From JAKFYM01 sp964416595 (GTDB lineage Bacteria; Bdellovibrionota; UBA1018; CAIPTA01): a DNA stretch of 64,000 nt. Below the pieces are notes generated by a model. It saw nothing but the letters and a program-made list of their open reading frames with translations. It made no database searches and was not told the DNA's origin. The stretch covers positions 69,789-133,788 of the forward strand of contig CAYQES010000005.1 of NCBI GenBank assembly GCA_964416595.1. Reading direction: 5' to 3'. Positions within the stretch are counted from its first letter, which is position 1. Each line of letters begins with the position of its first letter. The position numbers were made by a program, and so were the translations under genes. This document shows, in pieces, positions 51,047 through 59,395 of the stretch.

Positions 51047-53032
51047 ATGTATATATCCATTAAACCTTTTTTGGTTGCCATCGCCCTGATCGGTGCCTTC
51101 ACCTATTTTGCTTTGCGGGCGAAAATCCTTTTGGATTTGCTGAAAGCCGTGAACAAACCCGGGCCGAACCGCCTCACCCATATTCCCGCCCGCATCGGCG
51201 CAGTGATTTTAGATGTGCTCGGCCAACGCTCCGTGCGCCGCAAACTCGGGCCCGGCATTGCCCACACCCTTATTTTCTGGGGCTTTATCGTAATCACCAT
51301 CGGCACTGTCGAAATGATGGTGGAAGGAATATTCCACGGCGTAAATTTAAGTTTGCTTGGCATCAACGTGTGGGCCGGCTACCAGTACCTGGCGGATTTC
51401 ATGGCGTTCGGCGTGGTTTTAGGTGTGGCTTTTGGATTTTTTCGCCGCTTGGTGATCCGCCCCCATTACCTGCGCACTGGCCCCGATGCCTTGATGGTGC
51501 TCGCCATTACTGGTGGCTTGATGCTTTCGCTTTTTTTGATGAATGGCTTCCGGGTGGCGGGCGCCCCCGATCACTTCGCAAGTGTGTATCCCCTTTCTTC
51601 TTATGTGGGCCAAGTGCTGGGCTACGGCATGGATCCCGCGGTGGCTTTTGCTGGCCAGGAAGTTTTCTACTGGGCCCATTTGTTACTGGTGCTCGGTTTC
51701 CTCATGTACATTCCCAATTCTAAGCACCTGCACATTCTCGCAGCAGCACCCAATGTGTTTTTTAAACACCTCGGCACGCCGAAACCCATGGAAGTAACCA
51801 ACCTTGAAGATGAAAATGCCACTTCGTTCGGCTTGGGAAAGGTTTCCGATCTTAGTTGGAAAAACACTTTGGATCTTTACGCTTGCACCGAATGCGGGCG
51901 CTGCGAAGAAGTGTGCCCCGCGGATCTCACGGGTAAACCCCTCTCCCCCGCCCGCCTCGTGCACGATTTCAAGGTGGAATTATTCCAGCAAAAAAATGCG
52001 GTGCTCGCCAAAAAGCCCGATGAGATCCCCCACGTGGTGCGTGAAGATAATGGCCTACAGGCGGAAGTTTTCTGGGCCTGCACTTCCTGCCGGGCCTGCG
52101 AAGAAGCTTGCCCTGTGAACATTGAACAAACAAATCTTATTTTTGAAACCAGAAAAAATCTCGTGCTCGTGGAATCCAAATTCCCCGCCGAGCTGCAAAC
52201 TGTTTTCCGCAATATGGAAAACAACTATACGCCGTGGGCTTTTGGTCACGATACCCGCGCTGACTGGTGCCGGGATTTAGGCGTGAAACAAATGGCCGAG
52301 CATCCCACCGCTGAGGTGCTTTATTATGTGGGTTGCGCCGCCAGTTTCGACGACCGCGCCAAAAAAGTGGCCACCGCCATCGTGAACTTGCTGAAAAAAG
52401 CCAATGTGGATTTTGCGATCCTCGGCAAAGAAGAAAAGTGTAACGGGGATCCCGCCCGCCGCGCCGGCAATGAATATTTGGCGCAAATGCTGATCAAAGA
52501 AAACGTGGAAACCTTGAACCGCTATAAACCCCGCAAAATCCTCACGGGCTGCCCCCACTGTTTCAACACTTTGAAAAACGAATACCCCGCTTTCGGTGCA
52601 CAGTATGATGTGGTTCACCACACCACTTTTCTCACAGATCTTTTGCGCTCCGGGAAATTGAAAGCCCATAAGAGCGATATGGGCCAAGTAACCTTCCACG
52701 ATTCCTGCTACCTCGGCCGCTGGAACGATGTGTACGAAGATCCCCGCGAAATCCTCAAGGCCATCCCCGAACTGCAAGTGCAAGAAATGCCCCGGAACAA
52801 AAACAAGGGCCTATGCTGTGGTGCTGGTGGCGCCCGCATGTTCATGGAAGAAACCATCGGCAAACGCATCAACGTAGAACGCACGGAAGAAGCTCTGGCC
52901 ACCGGTGCGAAAGTGATCGCGGCCGCTTGCCCCTTCTGCTCCACCATGCTCACTGATGGCGTGAAATCCAAAGACAAACAGGAAACTGTGGTGGTGAAAG
53001 ATCTAGCGGAGATTTTGGATAGTGCAACCTAA
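51047..53032 (+). CDS. Membrane FeS oxidoreductase, EtfAB:(mena)quinone oxidoreductase-like
   Basis: 661 residues from the ATG at 51047, just after GGGGGA. The N-terminal domain has about six membrane helices (residues 1-230, NarI-like, with His residues in helices that could bind heme b). Two 4Fe-4S motifs follow: CTECGRCEEVCPADLTGKP and CTSCRACEEACPVNIEQ. The C-terminal part has two CCG-type domains (ILTGCPHCFNTLKNEYP, and GLCCGAGGARMF). This layout matches the FadF/HdrF-like proteins that pass EtfAB electrons to the quinone pool. Encoded directly after etfBA, so an EtfAB reoxidation role is likely. Confidence 0.88.
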   Translation: MYISIKPFLVAIALIGAFTYFALRAKILLDLLKAVNKPGPNRLTHIPARIGAVILDVLGQRSVRRKLGPGIAHTLIFWGFIVITIGTVEMMVEGIFHGVNLSLLGINVWAGYQYLADFMAFGVVLGVAFGFFRRLVIRPHYLRTGPDALMVLAITGGLMLSLFLMNGFRVAGAPDHFASVYPLSSYVGQVLGYGMDPAVAFAGQEVFYWAHLLLVLGFLMYIPNSKHLHILAAAPNVFFKHLGTPKPMEVTNLEDENATSFGLGKVSDLSWKNTLDLYACTECGRCEEVCPADLTGKPLSPARLVHDFKVELFQQKNAVLAKKPDEIPHVVREDNGLQAEVFWACTSCRACEEACPVNIEQTNLIFETRKNLVLVESKFPAELQTVFRNMENNYTPWAFGHDTRADWCRDLGVKQMAEHPTAEVLYYVGCAASFDDRAKKVATAIVNLLKKANVDFAILGKEEKCNGDPARRAGNEYLAQMLIKENVETLNRYKPRKILTGCPHCFNTLKNEYPAFGAQYDVVHHTTFLTDLLRSGKLKAHKSDMGQVTFHDSCYLGRWNDVYEDPREILKAIPELQVQEMPRNKNKGLCCGAGGARMFMEETIGKRINVERTEEALATGAKVIAAACPFCSTMLTDGVKSKDKQETVVVKDLAEILDSAT

Positions 53033-53044
53033 GTTGCCTCCGTT

Positions 53045-53677
53045 ATGAAAATCCTCCCTTACCTTATTGCTCCCATCTACTGGCTCCTCTCCCTCACGTG
53101 GCGCATTCGGGAAAAAGGCCCGCCAGAAGTTCTTTCTCTCTATGTAAATCGTAAGGGCCCCGCCAAGCCCTGCCTCTATGCCCACTGGCATGGCGATGAA
53201 TTGGTGCTCATTGGCTACTATGCTTACCGGCGCTTGGCGGTGCTTTCGTCTCTTTCTAAAGACGGCTCCCTCATGGCCCGCACCTTGGAACTTTTGGGGT
53301 ATAGAGTGTTCCGGGGTTCTTCTTCCAGGGGCGGAGCCAGAGGCCTCATTGGCTTAATCAAAGCGGTGAAAGAAGGGAGCCAGGCGGCCTTGGCGGTGGA
53401 TGGTCCGAAAGGCCCCTTGCACGAAGCAAAACCAGGCATCGTGGAACTGGCTAAAAAAACTGGCCAAGCGATTGTACCCTTACGCACGCGGGCCAAAAGC
53501 GCTTGGTATATTCCCCGGGCCTGGAACCATTCTTATTTACCCAAGCCTTTTTCCCTAGTGGAAGTGGAGTATGGAAATCCCCTCCATGCCGGGAGTGATT
53601 CTTCTCTAGAAACCCTATGTGCTGAACTGAAAAAAAGCCTAGATTCTATCCCTGGCCAGCCCTTACGATCCGTATAA
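53045..53677 (+). CDS. DUF374 lysophospholipid acyltransferase-like protein
   Basis: 210 residues. N-terminal hydrophobic segment, then YAHWHGDELVLIGYYAYRRL (the HxxxE-like HWHGDE in place of HX4D), FRGSSSRGGARGLIGLIKAV, LAVDGPKGPLHEAKPG and IVPLRTRAKSAWYI. DUF374 belongs to the LPLAT superfamily and probably acylates a lipid or glycolipid at the membrane; the acceptor is unknown. It follows the EtfAB oxidoreductase gene by 12 bases. Confidence 0.85.
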   Translation: MKILPYLIAPIYWLLSLTWRIREKGPPEVLSLYVNRKGPAKPCLYAHWHGDELVLIGYYAYRRLAVLSSLSKDGSLMARTLELLGYRVFRGSSSRGGARGLIGLIKAVKEGSQAALAVDGPKGPLHEAKPGIVELAKKTGQAIVPLRTRAKSAWYIPRAWNHSYLPKPFSLVEVEYGNPLHAGSDSSLETLCAELKKSLDSIPGQPLRSV

Positions 53678-53692
53678 GTTCTATACAACTGC

Positions 53693-53714
53693 CCATTTTC
53701 TAAGGGGAAAATGG
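53693..53714 (+). terminator. Hairpin after the DUF374 gene, possible terminator
   Basis: Arms CCATTTTC (53693-53700) and GAAAATGG (53707-53714). No T-run follows on the plus strand, so if it terminates transcription it does so weakly or with Rho. It lies 16 bases past the stop. Confidence 0.4.
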
Positions 53715-53811
53715 CACCCAAGGCATAAATTCATTAATAATTTCAATGGGTTAAAATGATACACCTCGGCACGGCCCCTGCATTGCCTGGAGATAGCAGG
53801 AGAATTAGATT

Positions 53812-54585
53812 ATGCCAGCCAAACGCCCAAAAAAACGAACCCAAGCTAAAAAGGCTCCGGCCAAAAAACTCCTTATCCACGCCTTTTATTTAGCCCAACC
53901 CTTTGTGCAATTCTTCGCTATCATCAGCGTATTTTTTGTTTTCACGCATTGCTCACCCTTAGCGTCCTCTACAGATAAAAAGGGATCCTCCCTTGCCACC
54001 ACAACCATCACAGAAAAAAGCAGCGAAGTGGTTGCCGCCCTAACCCAAGAAGATGCGATTCAGAAGAGCTTGCAAGACATCAGCCTTTCGGACATCGAAA
54101 TTTTAAGCAAAAACGAATTTCAGAATCTTGCTCCTTTGTCTCTGAAGGAAAAATTCACTAAAAACCAAATCGACAAAGCTTTTGAGCGCCGGCAAAATCA
54201 CTTAGCCAACAATAGAATCCCGAAAACTTTTTACTTCCCCTTAAATGATAAACAGGCTGCGGAATTAGTGGAACAAGGCTCTATCCGCTTAGATTTAGGG
54301 GAGCAGCTACACAATAAAATCAACGATAAAGCCCGCGATGCTTTCTATGCGAATTTGCAAGACGCTGAAGACCTCGGCGCCACGGTGTATTTGGTATGGC
54401 CTAACAACACCGTGCACCAAGAAATTCCGGCTATTCCCGTACGAGTAGCGTTGGGTATGCCCTATGATAATGCTGCCTATATGGAACTTTCCCTGCAGGA
54501 GAATCCTGCGGATTCCGTAAGCAACGCTATGCTTCTAAAAGCCGCCTTAGCTGATGCGGGGCAGTTGGCTGTAGTACTGGAATAA
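53812..54585 (+). CDS. Membrane-anchored protein with basic N terminus, unknown
   Basis: 257 residues. A Lys/Pro-rich N terminus (about 1-20, KRPKKRTQAKKAPAKK) precedes one membrane helix (about 22-45), which ends in a possible lipobox FTHC. The remaining about 210 residues look soluble with mixed helix and strand (YFPLNDKQAAELVEQGSIRL, then GATVYLVWPNN). No family recognised. The RBS AGGAGA precedes the ATG by 8 bases and a TAAAAT -10-like hexamer lies at 53752-53757 without a strong -35. Probably faces the periplasm. Confidence 0.65.
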   Translation: MPAKRPKKRTQAKKAPAKKLLIHAFYLAQPFVQFFAIISVFFVFTHCSPLASSTDKKGSSLATTTITEKSSEVVAALTQEDAIQKSLQDISLSDIEILSKNEFQNLAPLSLKEKFTKNQIDKAFERRQNHLANNRIPKTFYFPLNDKQAAELVEQGSIRLDLGEQLHNKINDKARDAFYANLQDAEDLGATVYLVWPNNTVHQEIPAIPVRVALGMPYDNAAYMELSLQENPADSVSNAMLLKAALADAGQLAVVLE

Positions 54586-54605
54586 AGCAGCGTTCCCAAG
54601 TATTC

Positions 54606-54631
54606 TTCCCTCAAATTCTGTTAAGAGGGAA
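54606..54631 (+). promoter_or_regulatory. Hairpin covering the RBS of the RHH gene
   Basis: Inverted repeat TTCCCTC (54606-54612) / GAGGGAA (54625-54631) with a 12-base loop; the 3' arm contains the purine-rich RBS for the ATG at 54636. The same palindromic DNA could also be an RHH operator. A translational switch or operator is inferred, not shown. Confidence 0.5.
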
Positions 54632-54635
54632 TGTT

Positions 54636-54836
54636 ATGCCACAAAATCCATACCGCGAACCATTCACGCTAGACACCACCCTACAAGTGACCGTGGAAAA
54701 AGAAGTGGCCGAGCTACTCAAGGCCATGAGCGATCACATGAAAATTCCCGAAAGCGAACTGGTGAACACAGCCATGCGTCGCTACATCGCTACCCATAGC
54801 GATTACATTCCCAAAGCGAAAAAGAAGCGCGTTTAA
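54636..54836 (+). CDS. Ribbon-helix-helix-like small protein
   Basis: 66 residues. A strand segment (TTLQVTVEKEVAEL, about 14-27), a helix (LLKAMSDHMKI) and a second helix (SELVNTAMRRYIATH) match the CopG/Arc-like RHH pattern; the tail is basic (PKAKKKRV). RHH proteins bind DNA as dimers, often autoregulating. It starts 10 bases before dcd and has an inverted repeat at its own RBS. There is no toxin-like partner next to it. Confidence 0.65.
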   Translation: MPQNPYREPFTLDTTLQVTVEKEVAELLKAMSDHMKIPESELVNTAMRRYIATHSDYIPKAKKKRV

Positions 54837-54845
54837 GGAGCCATC

Positions 54846-55400
54846 ATGAGCATCAAATCCGACAAATGGATCTCGCGCATGTGCCGCGAATACAAAATGA
54901 TTGAGCCCTTCGAGGAAAAACAAGTTCGTAAAGGGATGATATCCTACGGCGTTTCTAGCTACGGCTACGATATCCGCGTGGCCGACGAATTTAAAATCTT
55001 CACGAACGTGAACAACACCCTCGTGGATCCGAAGAATTTCGACAACCGCAATTTCGTAACCATCACCGGTGATCACTGCATCATCCCTCCCAATAGCTTC
55101 GCCCTAGCTAAAACCGTGGAGTACTTCCGCATACCCCGTAATGTGCTGGCGGTTTGTGTGGGCAAAAGCACCTATGCCCGTTGCGGCTTGATCGTGAACG
55201 TCACCCCCCTCGAGCCCGAGTGGGAAGGGATTCTTACCCTCGAGATTTCCAACACCACGCAATTGCCCGCCAAGGTTTACTCCAACGAAGGCATCGCCCA
55301 ATTGTTGTTTTTAGAAAGCGACGAATCCTGCCAAACGTCTTACAAAGACAAAAGCGGCAAATACATGCATCAGCCCGGGCTCACGCTGCCTAAGTTGTAA
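54846..55400 (+). CDS. dcd: dCTP deaminase
   Basis: 184 residues, standard size. MISYGVSSYGYDIRVADEFKIF, the nucleotide-binding segment ALAKTVEYFRIPRNVLAVCVGKSTYARCGL and GLIVNVTPLEPEWEGILTLEISNTT with the catalytic Glu region, and a Gly-poor C terminus (KYMHQPGLTLPKL). It converts dCTP to dUTP for dTMP synthesis. It looks like a housekeeping Dcd rather than the phage-defence type, which is a judgement from length and full conservation. Between the RHH gene and corA, with 5 bases to corA. Confidence 0.95.
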   Translation: MSIKSDKWISRMCREYKMIEPFEEKQVRKGMISYGVSSYGYDIRVADEFKIFTNVNNTLVDPKNFDNRNFVTITGDHCIIPPNSFALAKTVEYFRIPRNVLAVCVGKSTYARCGLIVNVTPLEPEWEGILTLEISNTTQLPAKVYSNEGIAQLLFLESDESCQTSYKDKSGKYMHQPGLTLPKL

Positions 55401-55405
55401 TTTCC

Positions 55406-56332
55406 ATGTTGACCGAACGACGGCAAGTATTCGGCCAAAGTCACTGGCGAGATTTTGCGGACGTTTCCAAAGCCGAACTAGAAGCTTTGGCCCAAGAGTA
55501 CAATCTTCCCCTCGAGCTCATGCAGGACTGCCTGGATCCCGAGCACCTTCCAAAACTCCAGCGCACCGGCAACATGACCTTCCTCATGCTCCGAGCCTAC
55601 GACGAAAAAGCCCCCGCTGGCGCTTCCGACGTGCAAGCCTGCACCCGCAAACTTGCCATCTTCTGGGGAGAAAATTTTCTTCTCACCGTACACCGAGCTC
55701 CCCTGGTTTGGGTGGATGAGGTATGGGATCGTTGGGAAAAAAGTTCGAAACGCACTCCCTCGCAAATAGTTTCCCTCGTGCACGACCTCGTGGAAGAGTG
55801 CCTCTACACTTATGAGGCCCCCATCGATAACGCCGCCCTCACCATGGATAAATTGGAAGACGCCATCTTCCACGACAGCGCCGCCTCAGCTACCTCAAGC
55901 CATATCTTGGAAACTTCTTATTTGGCGAAAAAACGGGCAACGCTTTTTAAACGCATGCTCCGCCTCACCCGGGATCTTCTGCCTTCTGTTTCCCGCCTGG
56001 GAGATCCAGGATCCAACGTAATCCAAAGCCTGAAAGAAGAGGCGGACCGCCTCTATTTTTATTCTGATGATTTGGTGGAAACTGCCAACGATCTTGTGCA
56101 GCTTTCGATTTCCCTCACCACGAACCGCACCAATGAAGTGGTGCGTATCCTCACATTGGTGAGTATTTTTTTGCTGCCCTTGAATCTCGTAGTGGGAATT
56201 TACGGTATGAATTTCGAGTTTATGCCGGAGCTGCACTGGCGGTTTGGTTATCCGTTGGTGATTTTGTTGATGATTGGGATTGAGGTGGGGATTTATTTGC
56301 TGCTGAAGAAGAGGGGCTGGATTAAGGGTTGA
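55406..56332 (+). CDS. corA: CorA-type magnesium/divalent cation transporter
   Basis: 308 residues: cytoplasmic N-terminal domain with long helices (about 1-240) and two C-terminal membrane helices. The first ends with the selectivity motif YGMNFEFMPEL (GMN) and the second is YPLVILLMIGIEVGIYLLLK, followed by a basic tail KKRGW. Mg2+ or Co2+ uptake channel. Its start lies 5 bases after dcd, suggesting co-transcription. Confidence 0.93.
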   Translation: MLTERRQVFGQSHWRDFADVSKAELEALAQEYNLPLELMQDCLDPEHLPKLQRTGNMTFLMLRAYDEKAPAGASDVQACTRKLAIFWGENFLLTVHRAPLVWVDEVWDRWEKSSKRTPSQIVSLVHDLVEECLYTYEAPIDNAALTMDKLEDAIFHDSAASATSSHILETSYLAKKRATLFKRMLRLTRDLLPSVSRLGDPGSNVIQSLKEEADRLYFYSDDLVETANDLVQLSISLTTNRTNEVVRILTLVSIFLLPLNLVVGIYGMNFEFMPELHWRFGYPLVILLMIGIEVGIYLLLKKRGWIKG

Positions 56333-56361
56333 GCGCGCGGTCGTGAAGACAATTTTTGTTT

Positions 56362-56396
56362 ACGCACCGCGAACTCGCGGCGAGTTCGCGGTGCGT
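56362..56396. repeat. Palindromic element A (16-base perfect arms)
   Basis: Arms ACGCACCGCGAACTCG (56362-56377) and CGAGTTCGCGGTGCGT (56381-56396), loop CGG. Preceded by TTTTTGTTT. It has no T-run after the stem on either strand. Shares its base (GCAC/GTGC), apex (CTCG-CGS-CGAG) and TTTGTTTAC upstream flank with element B 44 bases away, while the middle of the stem differs. Confidence 0.85.
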
Positions 56397-56440
56397 TATT
56401 CAGTAAAAACAATAAGTTAAATTTTTTCTGCTTTGTTTAC

Positions 56441-56471
56441 GCACTGATTCCTCGCGCCGAGGAATCAGTGC
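56441..56471. repeat. Palindromic element B (14-base perfect arms)
   Basis: Arms GCACTGATTCCTCG (56441-56454) and CGAGGAATCAGTGC (56458-56471), loop CGC. Upstream flank CTTTGTTTAC. The middle of the stem (TGATTC) differs from element A (CGCGAA), with compensating changes in the other arm. It may be a terminator or processing site for corA, or one copy of a dispersed element. Confidence 0.85.
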
Positions 56472-56554
56472 ATTACAAGCCCACACTTAAATATAATTCC
56501 CGTTTTACTCCCCATCTCCCTCACCCTATACTTCTTCCTACATCGGAGGGAATT

Positions 56555-57262
56555 ATGAAATTTCTATTAGCGCTCAGCCTCTTGCCCATCACCGCCATGG
56601 CCTGGGAAAGCCCCAGTGAGATTGTAGATATTTACTCTTACCAATGCGAAGCCACCTTCTTGGAAGGTGAAGGCGTGCAGCCCAATAACATCACCTGCCT
56701 CGCCAACCAACACTTAGGAAAAATCACCGCCCGCTACACCCACTATCTTTACTCCGGTGATTCTGGAGACAACTTCCACAATAAGGGCGCCGACGAATGG
56801 TATCTCAATATCTGCGGCGCCAATGTGCAGCGGGTGAAGTGCTCGGATAATGAGCCAGAACATAAATTTTCCTTATCGCGCCATAAAGAAGATATTTTTC
56901 AAGTAGCCGTTTCTCTTACTGCCTCGCGGATCTCTGGAGCCCATGTATATGGCTACGCCGCTCGCACCGAAAATGGCTCTTGCCCTAAAGGCCTCAAGCA
57001 AGTTTGGACCTACCGCGCCACTCCCGCTTCCATCCAATGGCCCCTACCCTCTAGTTTTGTGAACTGGCAAGGCAACTTAAATAATTTTGAAGTGCGTTCT
57101 CAGCCTGGAGAGCTGCCTTCTTTTGATGTGTACCGGCAAGCAAACACCTTTCCCTGCAATGGCTGGGGAAATTGCAGCATGGCTACGTTTGGGGAAAAAC
57201 AGTTAGTACAAAGTGTGAACTACGTGCGCGATCCAAGAATCAGTGTTTGCGTACTGGAATAA
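56555..57262 (+). CDS. Cys-rich secreted protein, unknown
   Basis: 235 residues. GGAGGG lies 4 bases before the ATG at 56555; the frame open from 56468 starts inside the palindromes and is rejected. Signal peptide about 1-15 (LLALSLLPITAMA). The mature part has eight Cys (YQCEAT, ITCLAN, NICGANVQRVKC, NGSCPKG, FPCNGWGNCS, SVCVLE), enough for four disulfides, and many aromatic residues. Probably a periplasmic or surface protein; no family recognised. Ends before a strong bidirectional terminator. Confidence 0.7.
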   Translation: MKFLLALSLLPITAMAWESPSEIVDIYSYQCEATFLEGEGVQPNNITCLANQHLGKITARYTHYLYSGDSGDNFHNKGADEWYLNICGANVQRVKCSDNEPEHKFSLSRHKEDIFQVAVSLTASRISGAHVYGYAARTENGSCPKGLKQVWTYRATPASIQWPLPSSFVNWQGNLNNFEVRSQPGELPSFDVYRQANTFPCNGWGNCSMATFGEKQLVQSVNYVRDPRISVCVLE

Positions 57263-57285
57263 GCAGATTCATCCCAATAAAAAAA

Positions 57286-57305
57286 GAGAGCCCAATCGGG
57301 CTCTC
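57286..57305. terminator. Bidirectional terminator between two convergent genes
   Basis: Arms GAGAGCCC (57286-57293) and GGGCTCTC (57298-57305), loop AATC, flanked by an A-run before and a T-run after, so it can work on both strands. It ends the Cys-rich secreted-protein gene and the subtilase gene. Confidence 0.93.
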
Positions 57306-57331
57306 TTTTTTTTAGACCTTAAGACCTCTAA

Positions 57332-59119
57332 CTACTTACCGTAAACAACCTGTACCTTGCTCACAGCAAAGCCCCAGCGATTGTCGCTGGAATCAGAGCT
57401 GAAGCGCAAGGTTAGCTTGTTGCCTTCCGCATAGGAAGAGGCATAGTTTTCAGACTTGCCGCTCACGGAATCAATCTCGGTGCCTTTTGCATCGAAGATT
57501 TTTACCATATCGTAGTTATCTTCCAAGTCTACCTTGGAAAACACTACGCGCATGTACTTGGCGCCAGCAGGTGCGTCGATCGTCCACTCTTGCTTCTGGC
57601 TAGCAGAATAAGGGTGGGGAGATTCGATCGGGCTAGAGATCGACAAATCTCTCCAGTCGCTCTCCGTAGGCTCAGGAGAAGGAGGATAGATTCCTTTGAT
57701 CGCGTTATTCACATTCAAGCGGCCACTGCTAGCTACTCTACGAGAGAGAGAAGGAATGTAGTCGCGGGAACGCAAGAGACGATCCTTCACTTCGCTAGCA
57801 GTTAGGCTCGTATTGGAAGCCCACAATAAGGCGGCAGCGCCAACCACGTGAGGGCAAGCCATCGAGGTTCCGCTGAAAGAGCTGTAACCGTTGTTCGGAG
57901 TGGTGCTGTAGATCTTGTGACCAGGAGCCCCGATGTGCACAGCACGCTTTCCATAGGTGGAGAAGGTAGCCATTTCATCGCGGTTGGTGGTAGCAGCTAC
58001 AGCGATCACGTTCTCCAACTGGTAACCAGCAGGATAGTGAGGAGTTCTGTCGGAATCCTGGCCGTCGTTACCAGCGGCCGCAACAAAGAGAAGGCCTTTG
58101 TCTTTGGCTGCTTTGATAGCGTCGAACATGGATTGGTTGAAACCACCGCCGCCCCAAGAATTGTTCATCACTTTGGCGTTCATCTTTGTGGCGTATTGGA
58201 TGGATTTTACGGCGTCAGCCAAAGAACCACTTCCAGAAGCCGAGAGGAACTTGATGGGGAGGATGGAGGTCTGCCAGTTTACACCAGCTACACCTACACC
58301 ATCGTTACCTTTAGCGCCGATAGTGCCGGAAACGTGGGTACCGTGCTCGTTATCATCCATAGGATTGTTGGTGGATTTGCCGGAAGCAAAGTTCCAGCCG
58401 CGGAAATCGTCAACGAAACCGTTACCGTCATCGTCCACGCCATTGGCCTCTTTACCACCGCCGAATTCAGCGCTGTTGATGAAGATGTTGTCCTTCAACT
58501 CAGGATGGTTATAGTCCACACCAGTGTCGATTACAGCCACCAAGATATTGCGGCTACCGGTAGTGGTTGCCCAAGCTTTCGTGGCATTGATATCAGCACC
58601 GGGCACGCCGTCCACGTTGCTGGAATCTTTTTGGCCAGTGTTTTTTAAGCCCCAGAGCTTGCTAAAATCCGCATCGTTAGGAATCACTTCGCTGTTGGCG
58701 TCTTTTGAACCCAAAGCCCGCACCACATAGTTAGGTTCAGCGTATTCGATCGCAGGATTCTGCGTGGCCGCCTCTAAGAAAGCTGCGGTTTGGTTGTCAC
58801 CCTGAAGTTTTACCAAGTAATAGCTGTTGTTGGTTTCGAAAGCCTCTACAGAAGCAATACGAAATTGAGAAGCATCGAAAAGCTGTTCTACGGACTGAGC
58901 TTGCAAAGCGGACATACCGGAATCGGATAGCTTCACTATCAACTCTCCAGGCAAACGCTCGTGTTGCGACAATAAAGCGGAGTATTTTGCGATATCGGAA
59001 TGAGCTGGTTGATTTAGTCCCATCAATAAACCGGCACTAGCGGAGCCGATTACGGCTAAAGACCATGCGAATACTGGTGCCTTTACGGTCCAGCCACGCC
59101 ATTTTCTTGCTGCGATCAT
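57332..59119 (-). CDS. Secreted subtilisin-like serine protease (S8) with C-terminal CUB-like domain
   Basis: 595 residues from the ATG at 59119, which has GGAGGGG six bases upstream. Signal peptide near 10-32, an I9-like propeptide (PGELIVKLSDSGMSALQAQS, ending AEPNYVV), then the S8 domain with the triad Asp in VAVIDTGVDYNHPEL, His in NEHGTHVSGTIG and Ser in FSGTSMACPHVVGAAALL, and the oxyanion Asn in MNNSWGGGG/AAAGNDGQDS. A DDDGNGFVDDF segment may bind Ca2+. The last about 110 residues look like a CUB/P-domain-like beta fold (VVFSKVDLEDNYDMVKIFDA). Probably secreted and used outside the cell. Confidence 0.93.
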   Translation of the reverse strand: MIAARKWRGWTVKAPVFAWSLAVIGSASAGLLMGLNQPAHSDIAKYSALLSQHERLPGELIVKLSDSGMSALQAQSVEQLFDASQFRIASVEAFETNNSYYLVKLQGDNQTAAFLEAATQNPAIEYAEPNYVVRALGSKDANSEVIPNDADFSKLWGLKNTGQKDSSNVDGVPGADINATKAWATTTGSRNILVAVIDTGVDYNHPELKDNIFINSAEFGGGKEANGVDDDGNGFVDDFRGWNFASGKSTNNPMDDNEHGTHVSGTIGAKGNDGVGVAGVNWQTSILPIKFLSASGSGSLADAVKSIQYATKMNAKVMNNSWGGGGFNQSMFDAIKAAKDKGLLFVAAAGNDGQDSDRTPHYPAGYQLENVIAVAATTNRDEMATFSTYGKRAVHIGAPGHKIYSTTPNNGYSSFSGTSMACPHVVGAAALLWASNTSLTASEVKDRLLRSRDYIPSLSRRVASSGRLNVNNAIKGIYPPSPEPTESDWRDLSISSPIESPHPYSASQKQEWTIDAPAGAKYMRVVFSKVDLEDNYDMVKIFDAKGTEIDSVSGKSENYASSYAEGNKLTLRFSSDSSDNRWGFAVSKVQVVYGK

Positions 59120-59395
59120 TAGTATCCCCTCCATGTTAAATATACGTTTCCATTTCCATGGAAACCTCATTCACAGCCGGCAGTCACTTTGGCAACCTAG
59201 TCTCTACAACAGCAGTAAACGCTTTCATAAAAATGCTAACACCCGAACAACGGACGTCAAAAAAAATCTTGAAAATTTTTATAAGGCAGAGAATGTAAGA
59301 AGATGAAAAGTTTATAGGCGCGGAGCGGCAATTGAGTCTATTTCTTAGGAAATTACACCAGCTTTCCCAAGAATTCACGGGCGAGTCGGAGTAGT

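Noticed and set aside
54846..55400. dCTP deaminase as a phage-defence enzyme
   Set aside because: Length and full set of housekeeping motifs match ordinary Dcd; no defence neighbours or toxin are present.
59120..59395. A 64-residue minus-strand reading frame in the 276-base gap before rnr
   Set aside because: No RBS or coherent signal peptide; the gap probably holds promoters for the subtilase and rnr. I could not identify a convincing -35/-10 pair.
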